A DNA stretch of 64,000 nucleotides from Massilia putida (GCF_001941825.1 NZ_CP019038.1:2852001-2916000); one strand, 5' to 3'. Shown: positions 8,834 to 18,177, counted from the stretch's first letter. Notes: generated by a model not told the origin, from the sequence alone. Translations and numbers: made by a program.

Positions 8834-11713
8834 TTAGAACTTGTAGCTTGCGCCCAGGCTGTAAGTACGGCCGAAGCGGATGTGCTCGACCACGTTGTCC
8901 GGGTTGGCCGCGAAGCGGTCGAACGCCGAGTTGGTCCAGTTGTTCACCGCACCCGTGATCGACAGGCCCTTCAGCACCGACTTGTCGCCGAATTCGTACG
9001 TGACCTGGCCGTCCACCGTCGTGTTGCCCTTGATGTACGTGAGCTGCGGGTTGTCCTGGAAGTCGCTGATCTCGCCCAGGAAGTCGCTGCGGCGCTTGGC
9101 GGCGATCGAGGCGCGGAATCCGGCGTTTTCGTAATACAGGCGCATGTTGGTCACCTGGCGCGACAGGCCCGGCAGCGGGATGGTGCTGACGCCGCCGGTG
9201 TCGATCACGGACAGGCCCGTGGTGAGCAGGTTCACCGAGCTCAGGGTGCTCGAATGGTTGACTTCGATACCGAAACCGGTCAGGTACTTGGTCACCATCG
9301 CGAACGGCAGCGACGCCGTCAGCTCGATACCCTTGATGTTGCCGCCCGTGCCATTGGTCGGCGTGGTCAGCACACCGACGGTCGAGCCGGCATACTGGCC
9401 GCCGGCCGGCAGCGCGGTCTTGGCGCTCAGCAGGCCGAGCTGGGCGAAGTCGACGATCTTGGACGTGCTCAGGACGTAGGTGTCGAGCTTCTTGTAGAAG
9501 CCGGCGACGGCCACATAGCCCTTGGCACCGTTGACCTCGAAGTATTTTTCGTACGACAGGTCGAGCGCCTTGGCGCGGAACGGCTCGAGGTTCGGGTTGC
9601 CCGCGCCGCCCGTCAGGCGGGCGCCGCCCGGATACGAGGTGTTCAGCGTCACGCCGCCGCCCGGACGCAGGTCGCTCATCTTGGTGCGCGAAATGGTCTT
9701 GCCCAGGCCGAGACGCAGCATCTGGTTGTACGGCAGCTCGAAGCCCAGGTTCAGGCTCGGCAGGAAATCGTTGTACGAGTGATGGCCCTGGATCGTGTAG
9801 GACGGGCAAGCCTGACCGGCGACGCCGGCGCAGTTCGCCGTGTCGACGACGTAGCCGACCGAGCTCTGGTTCGTGTGGACGTATTGCGCCCCCACATTGC
9901 CGCGGTAGGACAGGCCGAACAGCTCGCCTTCCAGGTTACCCATCAGGTAGCCGGTCGAGACCTTTTCCGAGATATCCCAGTTCTTGTCCGTCTGGATCGG
10001 CTGGTCGACCTTCGGCAGCAGCTGGTAGATCGAACCGAGCGTGCCCAGCGGGTTGAATTGCGCGACCGGCATGCCCAGCGGCGTGACCAGGGTTTCCGTG
10101 CCCGGCACCGGGGCCGATGCGTACGGACCGCCGGCGATGATCAGGTTGCCTTCGTTCTGGTCGCGGCGCTTGGTGCGGTTGGTGCGGTTCACGCCGAATT
10201 CGATCGCGGTGACCGGACCCAGTTCGACATCGCGCTTGGCGGAGAGGCGGCCGGCCTTGATCTCGTCGGTCGTGACGCCGATGGCGACATAGCCCGCCTG
10301 CGGATTGCCGCTCAGGCCGCCACCCCAGCCGTCGACGTCGGTCAGGACGATCTTGCTGCGGTCGGAATAGTTCAGGCCGGTCTTGTAGGTCGGGCTCAGG
10401 TTGCTCTTGCCGTCGAAGCCGGTCCACGAGATCGTGTCCGAGCCGCCGTTACCCGGCAGGCCGGCGGTGGTCTCGTAGCGGTTCGCGTCGTGCTTGACCT
10501 TCGAGCCGGACACGTCGCCGGTGACGGTCCAGCCTTCGTTGCGCAGGCGGCTGTTGATGCCCCAGGCGTTCAGCGTGTCGACGACGGCTTCGTTGTGGTT
10601 GCGCACGTCGGCCTTGAAGCCCGAGCAGGTGCCCGACACGGCGACGCCGTTGACGATGTTGGCGTTGGAGAGCACGCCGGACGGGTCGTACGAGCCCGTG
10701 CTGCCGCAGATCGCGCCTTCGATACCGGTCTTGCGGGTGCTGTCGGTGTTCTTGGAGTGGAACAGGTCGACGGTCGTCAGGAAGTCCTTGTTCGGACGGA
10801 ACTGCACGATGGCCATCGCGCCCTTGTTGGTCTGCGGATCGCGCTGCAGGTCGGTCTTGAAGCCGCCCGGCACGATCACGTTCTGGCCGTTGTACAGCGG
10901 TGCGCCGACGTCCGCCAGTTTCGGCGTCCAGCCGCCCCAGCCGTCGGATTGCGGCTGTTCCGCGCCCGTGTCGTTGAATTTCACGAGACCCAGGGCCACG
11001 CCGATCGTGCGGTTGGCGAACTGGTCGATGTAGGTCAGCGTGCTGCGGTAGCCGGTGCCGGTCCCGAGACCGTCGTTGTGCTCGCCGAAGCGCATGGCCT
11101 TGTAGCCGACGGCGACGGTGCGCTTGGCGAAGTCCAGCGGCATCACGGTGCGCTGGTCGATCGTCGAGGCGATGCCCTGGCCCATCAGGCTGGCGTCCGG
11201 CGATTTATAGATGGTGATGGTGCCCAGCATCTCGGCCGGGTACAGGTCGAACTTGACGCCGCGGCTGTCGCCGGCGGACGCCTGCTCGCGGCCGTTCAGC
11301 AGCGTGCCGTTGAAGTCCGGCGACAGGCCGCGCACGGAGATCGCGGATGCGCGGCCCGACGACTTGTCGCGCTGCGCCGTCACGCCCGGCAGGCGCGAGA
11401 TGGTCTCGGCGACGGTCGCATCCGGCAGCTTGCCGATGTCTTCCGCCGAAATCGCTTCGACGATGGAATTCGAATTCTTCTTGATGGAGATGGCCGCTTC
11501 GATGCCGCGGCGGATACCGGTCACGGTCACCTGGCTGATCGGATTGCCGTTGGCATCCGTCGTTTGCGCGGCTTGCGATACGGTGGCGTCCTGGGCGTAC
11601 ACATTGGTGCCGAGCGCCGACAGAAACACGGCGCAGCCGGCGGCAACCGGGCTCAGCTTGAACACAAGTGCGCCATTGATGTTACGCGCGTGCTTGCCAT
11701 TAAAAATCTTCAT
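8834..11713 (-). CDS. TonB-dependent outer-membrane receptor (Caulobacter type, maltodextrin)
   Basis: A 959-aa outer-membrane receptor that should import maltodextrins using TonB-ExbBD energy. The signal peptide covers about residues 1-34 and ends at VYAQ. The plug domain follows (QVTVTGIRRGIEAA as the TonB-box region, then AEDIGKLPDATVAETISRLP and VRGLSPDF), then a beta-barrel that ends in the aromatic C-terminus SLGASYKF. The plug sequence and length fit the Caulobacter-type carbohydrate family. Start ATG at 11713 has a GAGGGGA site 5 bases upstream; in-frame starts further upstream would add a non-signal leader. It is divergent from the GH13 operon, followed by a terminator, and its promoter overlaps a candidate operator. 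Substrate is inferred from the surrounding enzymes. Confidence 0.9.
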   Translation of the reverse strand: MKIFNGKHARNINGALVFKLSPVAAGCAVFLSALGTNVYAQDATVSQAAQTTDANGNPISQVTVTGIRRGIEAAISIKKNSNSIVEAISAEDIGKLPDATVAETISRLPGVTAQRDKSSGRASAISVRGLSPDFNGTLLNGREQASAGDSRGVKFDLYPAEMLGTITIYKSPDASLMGQGIASTIDQRTVMPLDFAKRTVAVGYKAMRFGEHNDGLGTGTGYRSTLTYIDQFANRTIGVALGLVKFNDTGAEQPQSDGWGGWTPKLADVGAPLYNGQNVIVPGGFKTDLQRDPQTNKGAMAIVQFRPNKDFLTTVDLFHSKNTDSTRKTGIEGAICGSTGSYDPSGVLSNANIVNGVAVSGTCSGFKADVRNHNEAVVDTLNAWGINSRLRNEGWTVTGDVSGSKVKHDANRYETTAGLPGNGGSDTISWTGFDGKSNLSPTYKTGLNYSDRSKIVLTDVDGWGGGLSGNPQAGYVAIGVTTDEIKAGRLSAKRDVELGPVTAIEFGVNRTNRTKRRDQNEGNLIIAGGPYASAPVPGTETLVTPLGMPVAQFNPLGTLGSIYQLLPKVDQPIQTDKNWDISEKVSTGYLMGNLEGELFGLSYRGNVGAQYVHTNQSSVGYVVDTANCAGVAGQACPSYTIQGHHSYNDFLPSLNLGFELPYNQMLRLGLGKTISRTKMSDLRPGGGVTLNTSYPGGARLTGGAGNPNLEPFRAKALDLSYEKYFEVNGAKGYVAVAGFYKKLDTYVLSTSKIVDFAQLGLLSAKTALPAGGQYAGSTVGVLTTPTNGTGGNIKGIELTASLPFAMVTKYLTGFGIEVNHSSTLSSVNLLTTGLSVIDTGGVSTIPLPGLSRQVTNMRLYYENAGFRASIAAKRRSDFLGEISDFQDNPQLTYIKGNTTVDGQVTYEFGDKSVLKGLSITGAVNNWTNSAFDRFAANPDNVVEHIRFGRTYSLGASYKF

Positions 11714-11820
11714 TTGTCCCCTCAAATCATCAGATCTCATTGTTTTTCCCGACGGCAGCGCGAGCCCGCACCCGGGAGCCAGAAAACAAACGTTTATAGT
11801 GCGTACGTTCTGCCAAGGAT

Positions 11821-11848
11821 TCTGTATTAAAACTAGATGCACTGTCAA
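11821..11848 (-). promoter_or_regulatory. Sigma70-type promoter of TonB receptor
   Basis: Minus strand TTGACA (11848-11843), 16-base spacer, TACAGA (11826-11821). It gives a leader of about 100 bases. Candidate operator 2 covers the spacer and -10. Confidence 0.45.
11823..11837. promoter_or_regulatory. Candidate operator 2
   Basis: TGTATTAAAACTAGA, 8 of 10 arm matches to TGTAG-N5-CTACA. It lies between the -35 and -10 of the receptor promoter and shares TATTAAAACTA with the site at 58829 in front of the distant amylase. Confidence 0.5.
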
Positions 11849-11873
11849 CGCAACTTGCTTTGTCTTACAGGAA

Positions 11874-11888
11874 TGTAGGAGTTTTACG
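11874..11888. promoter_or_regulatory. Candidate operator 3
   Basis: TGTAGGAGTTTTACG, 8 of 10 arm matches. It is just upstream of the receptor -35 and shares AGTTTTACG with the site at 12023. Confidence 0.4.
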
Positions 11889-11951
11889 CCAAATTGGCGA
11901 AAAAACGACTTTTCGCGTTGTATTCGAGCTACAAAATACGTATGCGAACGA

Positions 11952-11966
11952 TGTAGTCGGGCTACA
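11952..11966. promoter_or_regulatory. Candidate operator 4 (perfect palindrome)
   Basis: TGTAGTCGGGCTACA, 10 of 10 arm matches; the best copy in the window. Confidence 0.55.
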
Positions 11967-12022
11967 AATTGATTCCTATGCACCAATTCGACCTATGTTT
12001 GCACCGTTTTGACGCAAACTCA

Positions 12023-12037
12023 CGTAGTAGTTTTACG
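12023..12037. promoter_or_regulatory. Candidate operator 5 (weak)
   Basis: CGTAGTAGTTTTACG, 7 of 10 arm matches. Alone it would not be significant; it is listed because it repeats most of the site at 11874. Confidence 0.3.
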
Positions 12038-12087
12038 GAACGTTGGAATCTGCCAACATTTAGTCTTGCAATCCCGCAATAAATCGG

Positions 12088-12102
12088 TGTAGCAAAACTA
12101 GA
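12088..12102. promoter_or_regulatory. Candidate operator 6
   Basis: TGTAGCAAAACTAGA, 9 of 10 arm matches. Its centre is about 63 bases upstream of the predicted transcription start of the GH13 operon. Confidence 0.5.
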
Positions 12103-12122
12103 GGAGATGGGTGCGCAGCGCG

Positions 12123-12151
12123 TTGCCGCACTCAAGTCTCTGTAGTATTCT
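12123..12151 (+). promoter_or_regulatory. Candidate promoter of the GH13 operon
   Basis: TTGCCG (12123-12128), 17-base spacer, TATTCT (12146-12151); four of six matches in each hexamer. Predicted start near 12158, leader about 85 bases. Operators 6 and 7 flank it at about -63 and +56. Confidence 0.35.
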
Positions 12152-12206
12152 CGAAGCAATAATGTAATAAGCACATTACTCGCGAGCAATTATTCGAGCA
12201 AGCCGA

Positions 12207-12221
12207 TGTAGTTGTGCTACG
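12207..12221. promoter_or_regulatory. Candidate operator 7
   Basis: TGTAGTTGTGCTACG, 9 of 10 arm matches, located in the leader 22 bases before the GH13 start codon. Confidence 0.5.
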
Positions 12222-12243
12222 CCGCCCGCCCTGGAGACCACCA

Positions 12244-14100
12244 ATGTCCGCCCTCCCCCGCACGCATACCCTTCTCGCCGGCCTGTTGCTCGGCAGCGCC
12301 CTGCTCAGCGGCAACCCGGCCGCCGTGGCCGCCACCATCGATCACATGGAGCCGCCGTTCTGGTGGACGGGCATGCACGACCGGCGCCTGCAACTGATGG
12401 TGCATGGCGCCGCCATCGCCGACCTGGAACCGGCCGTCGCGTATCCCGGCGTGCGCATCGCATCGGTCACGCGCGTGGCCAACCGCAACTACGTGTTCAT
12501 CGACCTGGACATCGCGCCGGACACGCAGCCGGGCGGCTTCGCCATCGACTTCAAGGCGCCCGCCGGCGGCACGGCGCAGCCCGTGAGCTATCCCTATCGC
12601 CTGCTGGCCCGCGCGCCCGGGTCGGGCGAGCGCCAGGGCTTCACTACGAGCGACGCGATCTATCAACTCATGCCGGACCGCTTCGCCAACGGCGATACGA
12701 AAAACGACAGCGTGCCCGGCCTGCCCGACAAGCTCGATCGCGCGCTGGGCCACGGCCGCCACGGCGGCGACATCCAGGGCATCATCGACCACCTCGACTA
12801 CATCGCCGGCATGGGCTTCACCCAGTTGTGGCCCACGCCGCTCGTCGAGAACGACATGCCGGCCGCGTCGTACCACGGCTACGCGGCCACGGATCACTAC
12901 AAGATCGATCCGCGCTACGGCAGCAACGACGACTATGTGCGCCTGTCGCGCGAGGCGAAGAAGCATGGCGTGGGCCTGATCCAGGACGTGGTCTTGTCGC
13001 ACATCGGCTTGAACCACTGGTGGATGAAGGACTTGCCGACGCCGGACTGGATCAACCACGACGGGAAATTCGTGCCGACGATGCACCACCGTACGGCCGT
13101 GCAGGACCCGTACGCGTCGAAGGAGGACGCGAATAACTTCACGACAGGCTGGTTCAGCCCCGGCATGCCGGACCTGAACCAGACCAATCCGTTCGTTGCC
13201 AACTACCTCATCCAGAACAACATCTGGTGGACCGAGTATGCGGGCCTGTCCGGCCTGCGCATCGACACGTTCGGCTATTCGGACGGCGCCTTCCTCGCGC
13301 AATTCACGCACCGCCTGCTGGCCGAGTACCCGCACCTGACCATGGTGGGCGAGGAATGGAGCAAGTTACCGCCCGTCGTCGCGCACTGGCAGCGCGCCCC
13401 GACCTCGATGCCCAGCATGATGGACTTCCCGCTGACGGAAGCGATGCGCACGGCGCTGGCCGACAAGAACAACGGCAACACCTTCAACGACGTGTACGAG
13501 ATGCTGTCGCTGGACACGCTCTACCCCGATCCGTCGAAGCTGGTGCTGTTCGAAGGGAACCACGACATGGCGCGCCTGTTCAGCGTCGTCGGCGAAGACG
13601 TCGCGCGCTGGAAGATGGACCTCGCCTTCGTGATGACGATGCCGCGCATCCCGCATTTCTACACGGGCGACGAACTCCTCATGACGAGCACCACCGACCG
13701 GCGCGACGACAGCAGCTACCGCCGCGACTTCCCCGGCGGCTGGGCCGGCGACAAGGTCAATGCGTTCACCGGCGCGGGCCTCACGCCGCGCCAGCGCGAG
13801 GCGCAGGACTTCGTGAAGAAGCTCGTCAACTGGCGCCGCGGCGCGGACGTCGTCCACCACGGGAAGCTGATGCAGTACGGGCCGGAGAACAATACGTGGG
13901 TCTACTTCCGTTACGACGGCCGCCACAAGATCATGGTCGCGTTCAATGCGAACGAGAAGGAGGCCGTGCTGCCCGCCGCGCGCTTCCATGAGATGCTCTC
14001 CGGCGTCGTGGCCGGGACCGATGTGCTGACGGGCCGCCGCCTTGACCTGAGCAAGGAAATCCGGTTGCCGGCGACGTCCGTCGTCATCCTCGATATTTAA
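12244..14100 (+). CDS. GH13 cyclomaltodextrinase/neopullulanase-like enzyme
   Basis: A 618-aa secreted or periplasmic GH13 enzyme that should cleave cyclodextrins, pullulan or short maltodextrins. Signal peptide about residues 1-30 ending AAVAA. Residues 31-120 form a beta-sandwich with the cyclomaltodextrinase N-domain pattern (MEPPFWWTGMHDRRLQLMVHG). The catalytic barrel has DVVLSHIG (region I), GLRIDTFGYSD (II, nucleophile Asp), MVGEEW (III, acid/base Glu) and FEGNHD (IV). The C-terminal ~90 residues form the usual all-beta domain. The start at ATG 12244 has CTGGAG upstream; the earlier in-frame start at 12214 lies inside an operator-like site and adds nothing signal-like. It is the first gene of a three-gene operon, 10 bases ahead of the next. 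Confidence 0.9.
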   Translation: MSALPRTHTLLAGLLLGSALLSGNPAAVAATIDHMEPPFWWTGMHDRRLQLMVHGAAIADLEPAVAYPGVRIASVTRVANRNYVFIDLDIAPDTQPGGFAIDFKAPAGGTAQPVSYPYRLLARAPGSGERQGFTTSDAIYQLMPDRFANGDTKNDSVPGLPDKLDRALGHGRHGGDIQGIIDHLDYIAGMGFTQLWPTPLVENDMPAASYHGYAATDHYKIDPRYGSNDDYVRLSREAKKHGVGLIQDVVLSHIGLNHWWMKDLPTPDWINHDGKFVPTMHHRTAVQDPYASKEDANNFTTGWFSPGMPDLNQTNPFVANYLIQNNIWWTEYAGLSGLRIDTFGYSDGAFLAQFTHRLLAEYPHLTMVGEEWSKLPPVVAHWQRAPTSMPSMMDFPLTEAMRTALADKNNGNTFNDVYEMLSLDTLYPDPSKLVLFEGNHDMARLFSVVGEDVARWKMDLAFVMTMPRIPHFYTGDELLMTSTTDRRDDSSYRRDFPGGWAGDKVNAFTGAGLTPRQREAQDFVKKLVNWRRGADVVHHGKLMQYGPENNTWVYFRYDGRHKIMVAFNANEKEAVLPAARFHEMLSGVVAGTDVLTGRRLDLSKEIRLPATSVVILDI

Positions 14101-14110
14101 TGTTGGTGAC

Positions 14111-17041
14111 ATGAATAAACTTACGATCCTCGCAGCCGCCCTGTTCGCGCAATCCATGACCGCCATCGCAGCGGAGTCTCCGCCGCTGCGCTACGACATC
14201 TACGTGCGCGGCGCCTTCAACGGCTGGGGCACGGACAACGTCCTCGCCTACCAGGGCAAGGGCGTCTACCAGGCCGACATCCTCGTCAGCCCCGGCAACC
14301 ACGCCTTTAAGATCGGTAGTAAAGACTGGGCCGCGGAATGGGTCGCGGATCCCGCGGCCAGCGTCACCGTCAAACCCGGCGACGCCTATCCGCTCGCGAC
14401 CGGGGCGGGGCCGGAAGACTATCTGTTCACGAAGCGCACGGCCACGTTCCGCTTCCGCGTCGACGTGTCCGATCCCAAGCGTCCCGTGCTGACCGTGTCG
14501 CCAATCGAGACGCCGTCCGCCGCGCAGGCCGCGGACCCGCACGCGGGCGCGGGCGCGACGGCCGCGCTGACCTTCCCGACCTGGGACGGCAAGGAAGAAA
14601 CGGCGCGCTTTTCCGTGCGCGACCCTATGGCGCTGCTGCGCAGCTATGCGCACTCGACGACGATGCAGTTGCGCGATCCCGGCCCGCAATCGACGACCTA
14701 TGAAGAAGATGCGTCACTGCCCGTGGTCCGCAGCGGCAACCTCGCGTTCGACGCCCTGTTCGCGCTGGCCGGCCACGAGATGAAGCTGGATTCGGTCAAG
14801 GAGATCCGCGACGGGAACTACAACGGCGGCGCCGCGATCCCGTGCGACTGCTTCGAGACCGGAGAGAAGTGGCATTACGTGTGGACGCGCGACCTGTCGT
14901 ACGCGGCGGACCTGGGCCTCGCCATGCTCGATCCTCAGCGCGTGCGCAACTCGCTGATGTTCAAACTGTCCGGCTGGCGCGCCGGGGTGACGAAAGCGCC
15001 GCACGTCGCGGGCAGCGCGGACGGCTTGCAGATCGTGCAGGACACGGGCAGCGGCGGCAGCTGGCCCGTCAGCACGGACCGCATCACGTGGACCTTCGCG
15101 GCCGAGCAAGTCTTGAACACACTGCCGGCGAACGAGCGCGCCGCATTCGCGGCCAAGGCGCTGCAGGCATTGTCGAACACGATCGAGAACGACCGCATCG
15201 CCGCGTTCGACCGCGCGGCGGGCCTGTACACGGGCGAGGAATCGTTCCTCGACTGGCGCGACCAGACGTACGCGAAGTGGATCCCGGACGACCTGGCATC
15301 GATGGCCAGCTCGAAGGCGCTGTCGACCAACGTCGGCCACTACAAGGCATTGACGGTGGCCGCGATGCTGGCGCGCGAACAGGGCGACAAGCAGCGCGCC
15401 GCGCGCTACGACGGCTGGGCGCGCGACCTGAAACACGCCATCAATGCACGCCTGTGGCTGCAGGATGCCGGCATGTACAGCAGCCTCACGGCCGCGCATT
15501 TCGACGGCGCGCCGATGCACAAGTTCGACTGGCTGGGCCAGTCGCTCGCGATCGTCACGGGCGTCGCCGACGGCGCCCGCGCACAATCGATCCTCGCCAG
15601 CTATCCGCACGGGACTATGGGCGCGCCCGTCATCTGGCCGCAGCAGCAGGACATGCCGGTCTACCACAACCGCGCGATGTGGCCGTTCGTCACGGCGTAC
15701 GGCCTGCGCGCGGCTATTCTGGGACGCAACGTCGCCGTGGCCGATGCGGCCTACGACTCCCTGATGCGGGGCGCGGCGCTGAACCTGTCGAACATGGAAA
15801 ACCTGGAATGGTTGTCCGGCCAGCCGCTGCTGCTGGACGAGGCGCATCCGAACCTGATCGGCCCCGTCATCAATTCCAAGCGCCAGCTGTGGTCCGTCGG
15901 CGCCTATCTCGGCATGGTGATCCGCGATGTGTTCGGCGTCTCCGCGACGCGCGACGGCATCGAGGTGCAGCCGTTCGTCACGGCCAGGCTGCGCGGCGGC
16001 GTGTTCGCGGCCGGCGACACCGTCGCGCTGTACAACCTGCGCCTGCAGGGCCGCGCCGTCGACGTCAAGCTGCACCTGCCGCCCGTGCCGGCCGGCGGCA
16101 GCAACGGCTATTACGCGGTCGAACGCATCCTCGTCGACGGCAAGCCGGCAGGCAGCAAGATTCCCTGGAGCGCGCTCGGCGAGCATAGCGACGTCGACGT
16201 CCGGCTGGGCAAGCTGGTGGCGGGCGACATGGCCATCCATCGCGTGAACGCCGATCCGTACGACGAGGCGCCGAGCGTATTCGGCCCGCGCGAGCCGCGC
16301 ATCGAGACGCTCTCCCGCGCCGGCAGGGCCACGACCTTGACGATCGCGCCGGCCGACCGGCAGTCCGGCATCACCTACAACGTCTACCGCGACGGCAAGC
16401 TGGTCGCGTCAAGACTCCAAGCCGGCGCGTGGACGGACAGCACGGGCGGCGCCGCGTCGTGCTACGCCGTCGAAGCGCAATACACGGCATCGGGCAACCG
16501 CAGCCATCACAGCGTGCCACGCTGCGTGGACGCGGGCGTGGCGATCGCCGCGACGGACCCGCGCGTGCAGGCGGGCGTCGCGCTCGCGCCGGCCAATGCG
16601 CGTTTCGCCGAGCCGCATCTCGCCGACTGGGGCCAGCCGGCGGACCGCTTCACGGTGCGCGACGTGCGCGTGCCGGCGGCGGGCGATTACGCCGTACAGA
16701 TCCGCTACCACAACGGCGCCAACCAGGTGAACCTGGGCATCAGTGGTGGCGTAAAATGGCTGGCGCTCAAGGATGAGTCGGGACGTATCGTCGCGCAAGG
16801 CGTCGTGCAACTGCCGCACGCGCGCATCGACAAGGCGAACACGCCGACCGTGTATTCGACCCCGCTGGCGGCGCGCCTGAAGGCGAACATGCCGTACCGG
16901 ATCGAGATGAGCGATTTCTACAATATGAGCTATTTGGACAGCAACGCCACGTTCAGCGCGGCGGGCGGCGTCGACGGGCCGTCGAACCGCTTCGACATCT
17001 ACGGCGTGCGGCTGCTGGCCACCCACGGAACGACACAATGA
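14111..17041 (+). CDS. Secreted six-hairpin glycosidase (glucoamylase/debranching-like)
   Basis: A 976-aa protein with signal peptide (MNKLTILAAALFAQSMTAIA). Residues about 25-130 form a starch-binding-like beta domain (VRGAFNGWGTDN ... HAFKIGSKDW), close in pattern to CBM48-type modules. Residues about 200-690 form an (alpha/alpha)6 catalytic domain with HYVWTRDLSYAADLGLAML, GEESFLDWRDQ and NMENLEWLSGQPL, as in glycogen-debranching and glucoamylase-like families (GH15/GH133 fold group). The remaining ~270 residues are two beta domains, one Fn3-like (ITYNVYRDGKLVASRL) and one carbohydrate-binding-like (YAVQIRYHNGANQVNLGI). Likely role: removing glucose or branches from maltodextrins in the periplasm. 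Its last four bases overlap the esterase start (ATGA). Exact specificity cannot be read from the sequence. Confidence 0.75.
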   Translation: MNKLTILAAALFAQSMTAIAAESPPLRYDIYVRGAFNGWGTDNVLAYQGKGVYQADILVSPGNHAFKIGSKDWAAEWVADPAASVTVKPGDAYPLATGAGPEDYLFTKRTATFRFRVDVSDPKRPVLTVSPIETPSAAQAADPHAGAGATAALTFPTWDGKEETARFSVRDPMALLRSYAHSTTMQLRDPGPQSTTYEEDASLPVVRSGNLAFDALFALAGHEMKLDSVKEIRDGNYNGGAAIPCDCFETGEKWHYVWTRDLSYAADLGLAMLDPQRVRNSLMFKLSGWRAGVTKAPHVAGSADGLQIVQDTGSGGSWPVSTDRITWTFAAEQVLNTLPANERAAFAAKALQALSNTIENDRIAAFDRAAGLYTGEESFLDWRDQTYAKWIPDDLASMASSKALSTNVGHYKALTVAAMLAREQGDKQRAARYDGWARDLKHAINARLWLQDAGMYSSLTAAHFDGAPMHKFDWLGQSLAIVTGVADGARAQSILASYPHGTMGAPVIWPQQQDMPVYHNRAMWPFVTAYGLRAAILGRNVAVADAAYDSLMRGAALNLSNMENLEWLSGQPLLLDEAHPNLIGPVINSKRQLWSVGAYLGMVIRDVFGVSATRDGIEVQPFVTARLRGGVFAAGDTVALYNLRLQGRAVDVKLHLPPVPAGGSNGYYAVERILVDGKPAGSKIPWSALGEHSDVDVRLGKLVAGDMAIHRVNADPYDEAPSVFGPREPRIETLSRAGRATTLTIAPADRQSGITYNVYRDGKLVASRLQAGAWTDSTGGAASCYAVEAQYTASGNRSHHSVPRCVDAGVAIAATDPRVQAGVALAPANARFAEPHLADWGQPADRFTVRDVRVPAAGDYAVQIRYHNGANQVNLGISGGVKWLALKDESGRIVAQGVVQLPHARIDKANTPTVYSTPLAARLKANMPYRIEMSDFYNMSYLDSNATFSAAGGVDGPSNRFDIYGVRLLATHGTTQ

Positions 17042-18114
17042 AACGAATCGCAATCGCCGCGGCAAGCCTGCTGCTGATGCAGGCGCAAGCCGGCGCCACC
17101 ACCGTGCGCGTGCACTACGCCGCGGGCAAGGAAAGCATCCAGATCCGGGCCGACAAAGGCGCCGCCGGCTGGGCGCAGGGCGTGCCCGCCACGCCGGAGG
17201 GTGGCCCGCTGAACGTCTGGACCTTCACATGGCCGGACGCGCTGGGCGACATCCAGATGAAGCCCACGCTGGGCGCGGACAAGGTGTCGATCGGCGGCGT
17301 CTACAAGGTGCCCGCGGGCGCGACGCTCGACATCTATCCGTTCTTCGGTCCGCCGTTCGGCAAGGTGACGATCGTGAAGGACGTCGCGTCGCCGCAGCTG
17401 AACAACAAGCGCGCGCTGCGCATCTATCTGCCGCCCAGCTACGGTGAGAACGCGGCCAAGCGCTACCCCGTGCTGTACATGCACGACGGCCAGAACCTGT
17501 TCGATGCGAAGACGGCGTCGTACGGCGTCGAATGGGGAATCGACGAGACGGTCAACCGCCTCGTCGCGACGGGCGTCATGGACGAGGTGATCGTCGTCGG
17601 CATCGACAACACGCCGGACCGCATCCCCGAATACACGCCCTGCTGCGATCCGAAATACGGCGGCGGCAAACTGAATGCCTACGACGCGTTCATCGTGGAG
17701 ACGGTGAAGCCCTACGTCGACCGCACATACCGCACGCTGCCCGGCAAAGACACGACGGCGATCATGGGTTCGTCGCTGGGCGGCCTGGCCTCCGTGCTGA
17801 TCGCGCAGCGCCATCCGGACATCTTTTCGAAGGCGGCCGGCGTCTCCAGTTCGTTCTGGTGGAACGGCGGCGCGACGATCGCGAAACTGCCGGAGCGCGT
17901 GCCCGTGAAGTACTACATCGACGCCGGCACCCGCGACGACGGCCTGGACGATACGACCAAAATGCGCGACGCCATGCTGGCCAAGGGCTGGCGCGATGGC
18001 GAAGACCTGATGTTCTACAAGGCCGAGGGCGGGCGCCACAACGAGGCGTCGTGGGCTGCCCGCGTGGACAAGCCGCTCACGTGGTTCTTCCCGTGGGGCT
18101 CGACCAGGCAGTAG
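17038..18114 (+). CDS. Secreted esterase of the esterase D/PF00756 family
   Basis: A 358-aa alpha/beta-hydrolase with signal peptide (about residues 1-20). Residues 21-110 form a small beta domain with the look of a starch-binding module (TVRVHYAAGKESIQIRAD). The hydrolase domain follows: YPVLYMHDGQNLF, the nucleophile elbow MGSSLGG near residue 245, and the catalytic His in GGRHNEASW near 345. Enzymes of this family hydrolyse acyl esters on sugars or siderophores. In this operon, de-acylation of modified starch or maltodextrin is a reasonable guess, not shown. Translation is coupled to the upstream glycosidase by the ATGA overlap. A GTAGGGTGGGC repeat begins at the stop codon. Confidence 0.8.
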   Translation: MKRIAIAAASLLLMQAQAGATTVRVHYAAGKESIQIRADKGAAGWAQGVPATPEGGPLNVWTFTWPDALGDIQMKPTLGADKVSIGGVYKVPAGATLDIYPFFGPPFGKVTIVKDVASPQLNNKRALRIYLPPSYGENAAKRYPVLYMHDGQNLFDAKTASYGVEWGIDETVNRLVATGVMDEVIVVGIDNTPDRIPEYTPCCDPKYGGGKLNAYDAFIVETVKPYVDRTYRTLPGKDTTAIMGSSLGGLASVLIAQRHPDIFSKAAGVSSSFWWNGGATIAKLPERVPVKYYIDAGTRDDGLDDTTKMRDAMLAKGWRDGEDLMFYKAEGGRHNEASWAARVDKPLTWFFPWGSTRQ

Positions 18115-18145
18115 GGTGGGCGTCCCTGTACCCCCGCGCGACGTG
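18111..18145. repeat. GTAGGGTGGGC dispersed element, copy 1
   Basis: GTAGGGTGGGCGTCCCTGTA and following CCCCCGCGCG resemble the reverse complement of 45771-45803. It starts within the esterase stop codon and lies between convergent genes, so it may act in transcript ending. Confidence 0.5.
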
Positions 18146-18177
18146 CGCGGTTTATCCGCGCCAACCTGGTTGGACTC

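Larger units (their letters stand above)
11714..12243. promoter_or_regulatory. 530-bp divergent control region between TonB receptor and GH13 operon
   Basis: The stretch is clearly AT-richer than its neighbours and holds no credible gene. It contains a candidate promoter on each strand (11821-11848 minus, 12123-12151 plus) and six copies of a 15-mer palindrome TGTAG-N5-CTACA (listed separately). Short frames inside it have no ribosome site and atypical codon use. The likely job is coordinated control of receptor and enzymes. Confidence 0.7.

Noticed and set aside
8675..11830. Very long open frame on the plus strand opposite the TonB receptor
   Set aside because: High GC in third positions leaves stop-free antisense frames. 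The product is Arg/Val/Asp-rich low-complexity sequence without family motifs, and the minus-strand receptor is clear.
12141..12155. Another TGTAG half-site (TGTAGTATTC)
   Set aside because: Its second arm does not match; only 5 of 10 arm positions beyond chance expectation for this AT-rich DNA.
11962..12189. 75-codon minus-strand frame in the divergent control region
   Set aside because: No ribosome site, atypical composition, overlaps operator-like sites; more likely regulatory DNA.
12214..12243. Upstream start for the GH13 enzyme
   Set aside because: It falls inside candidate operator 7 and adds a charged leader before the signal peptide; ATG 12244 has a ribosome site.
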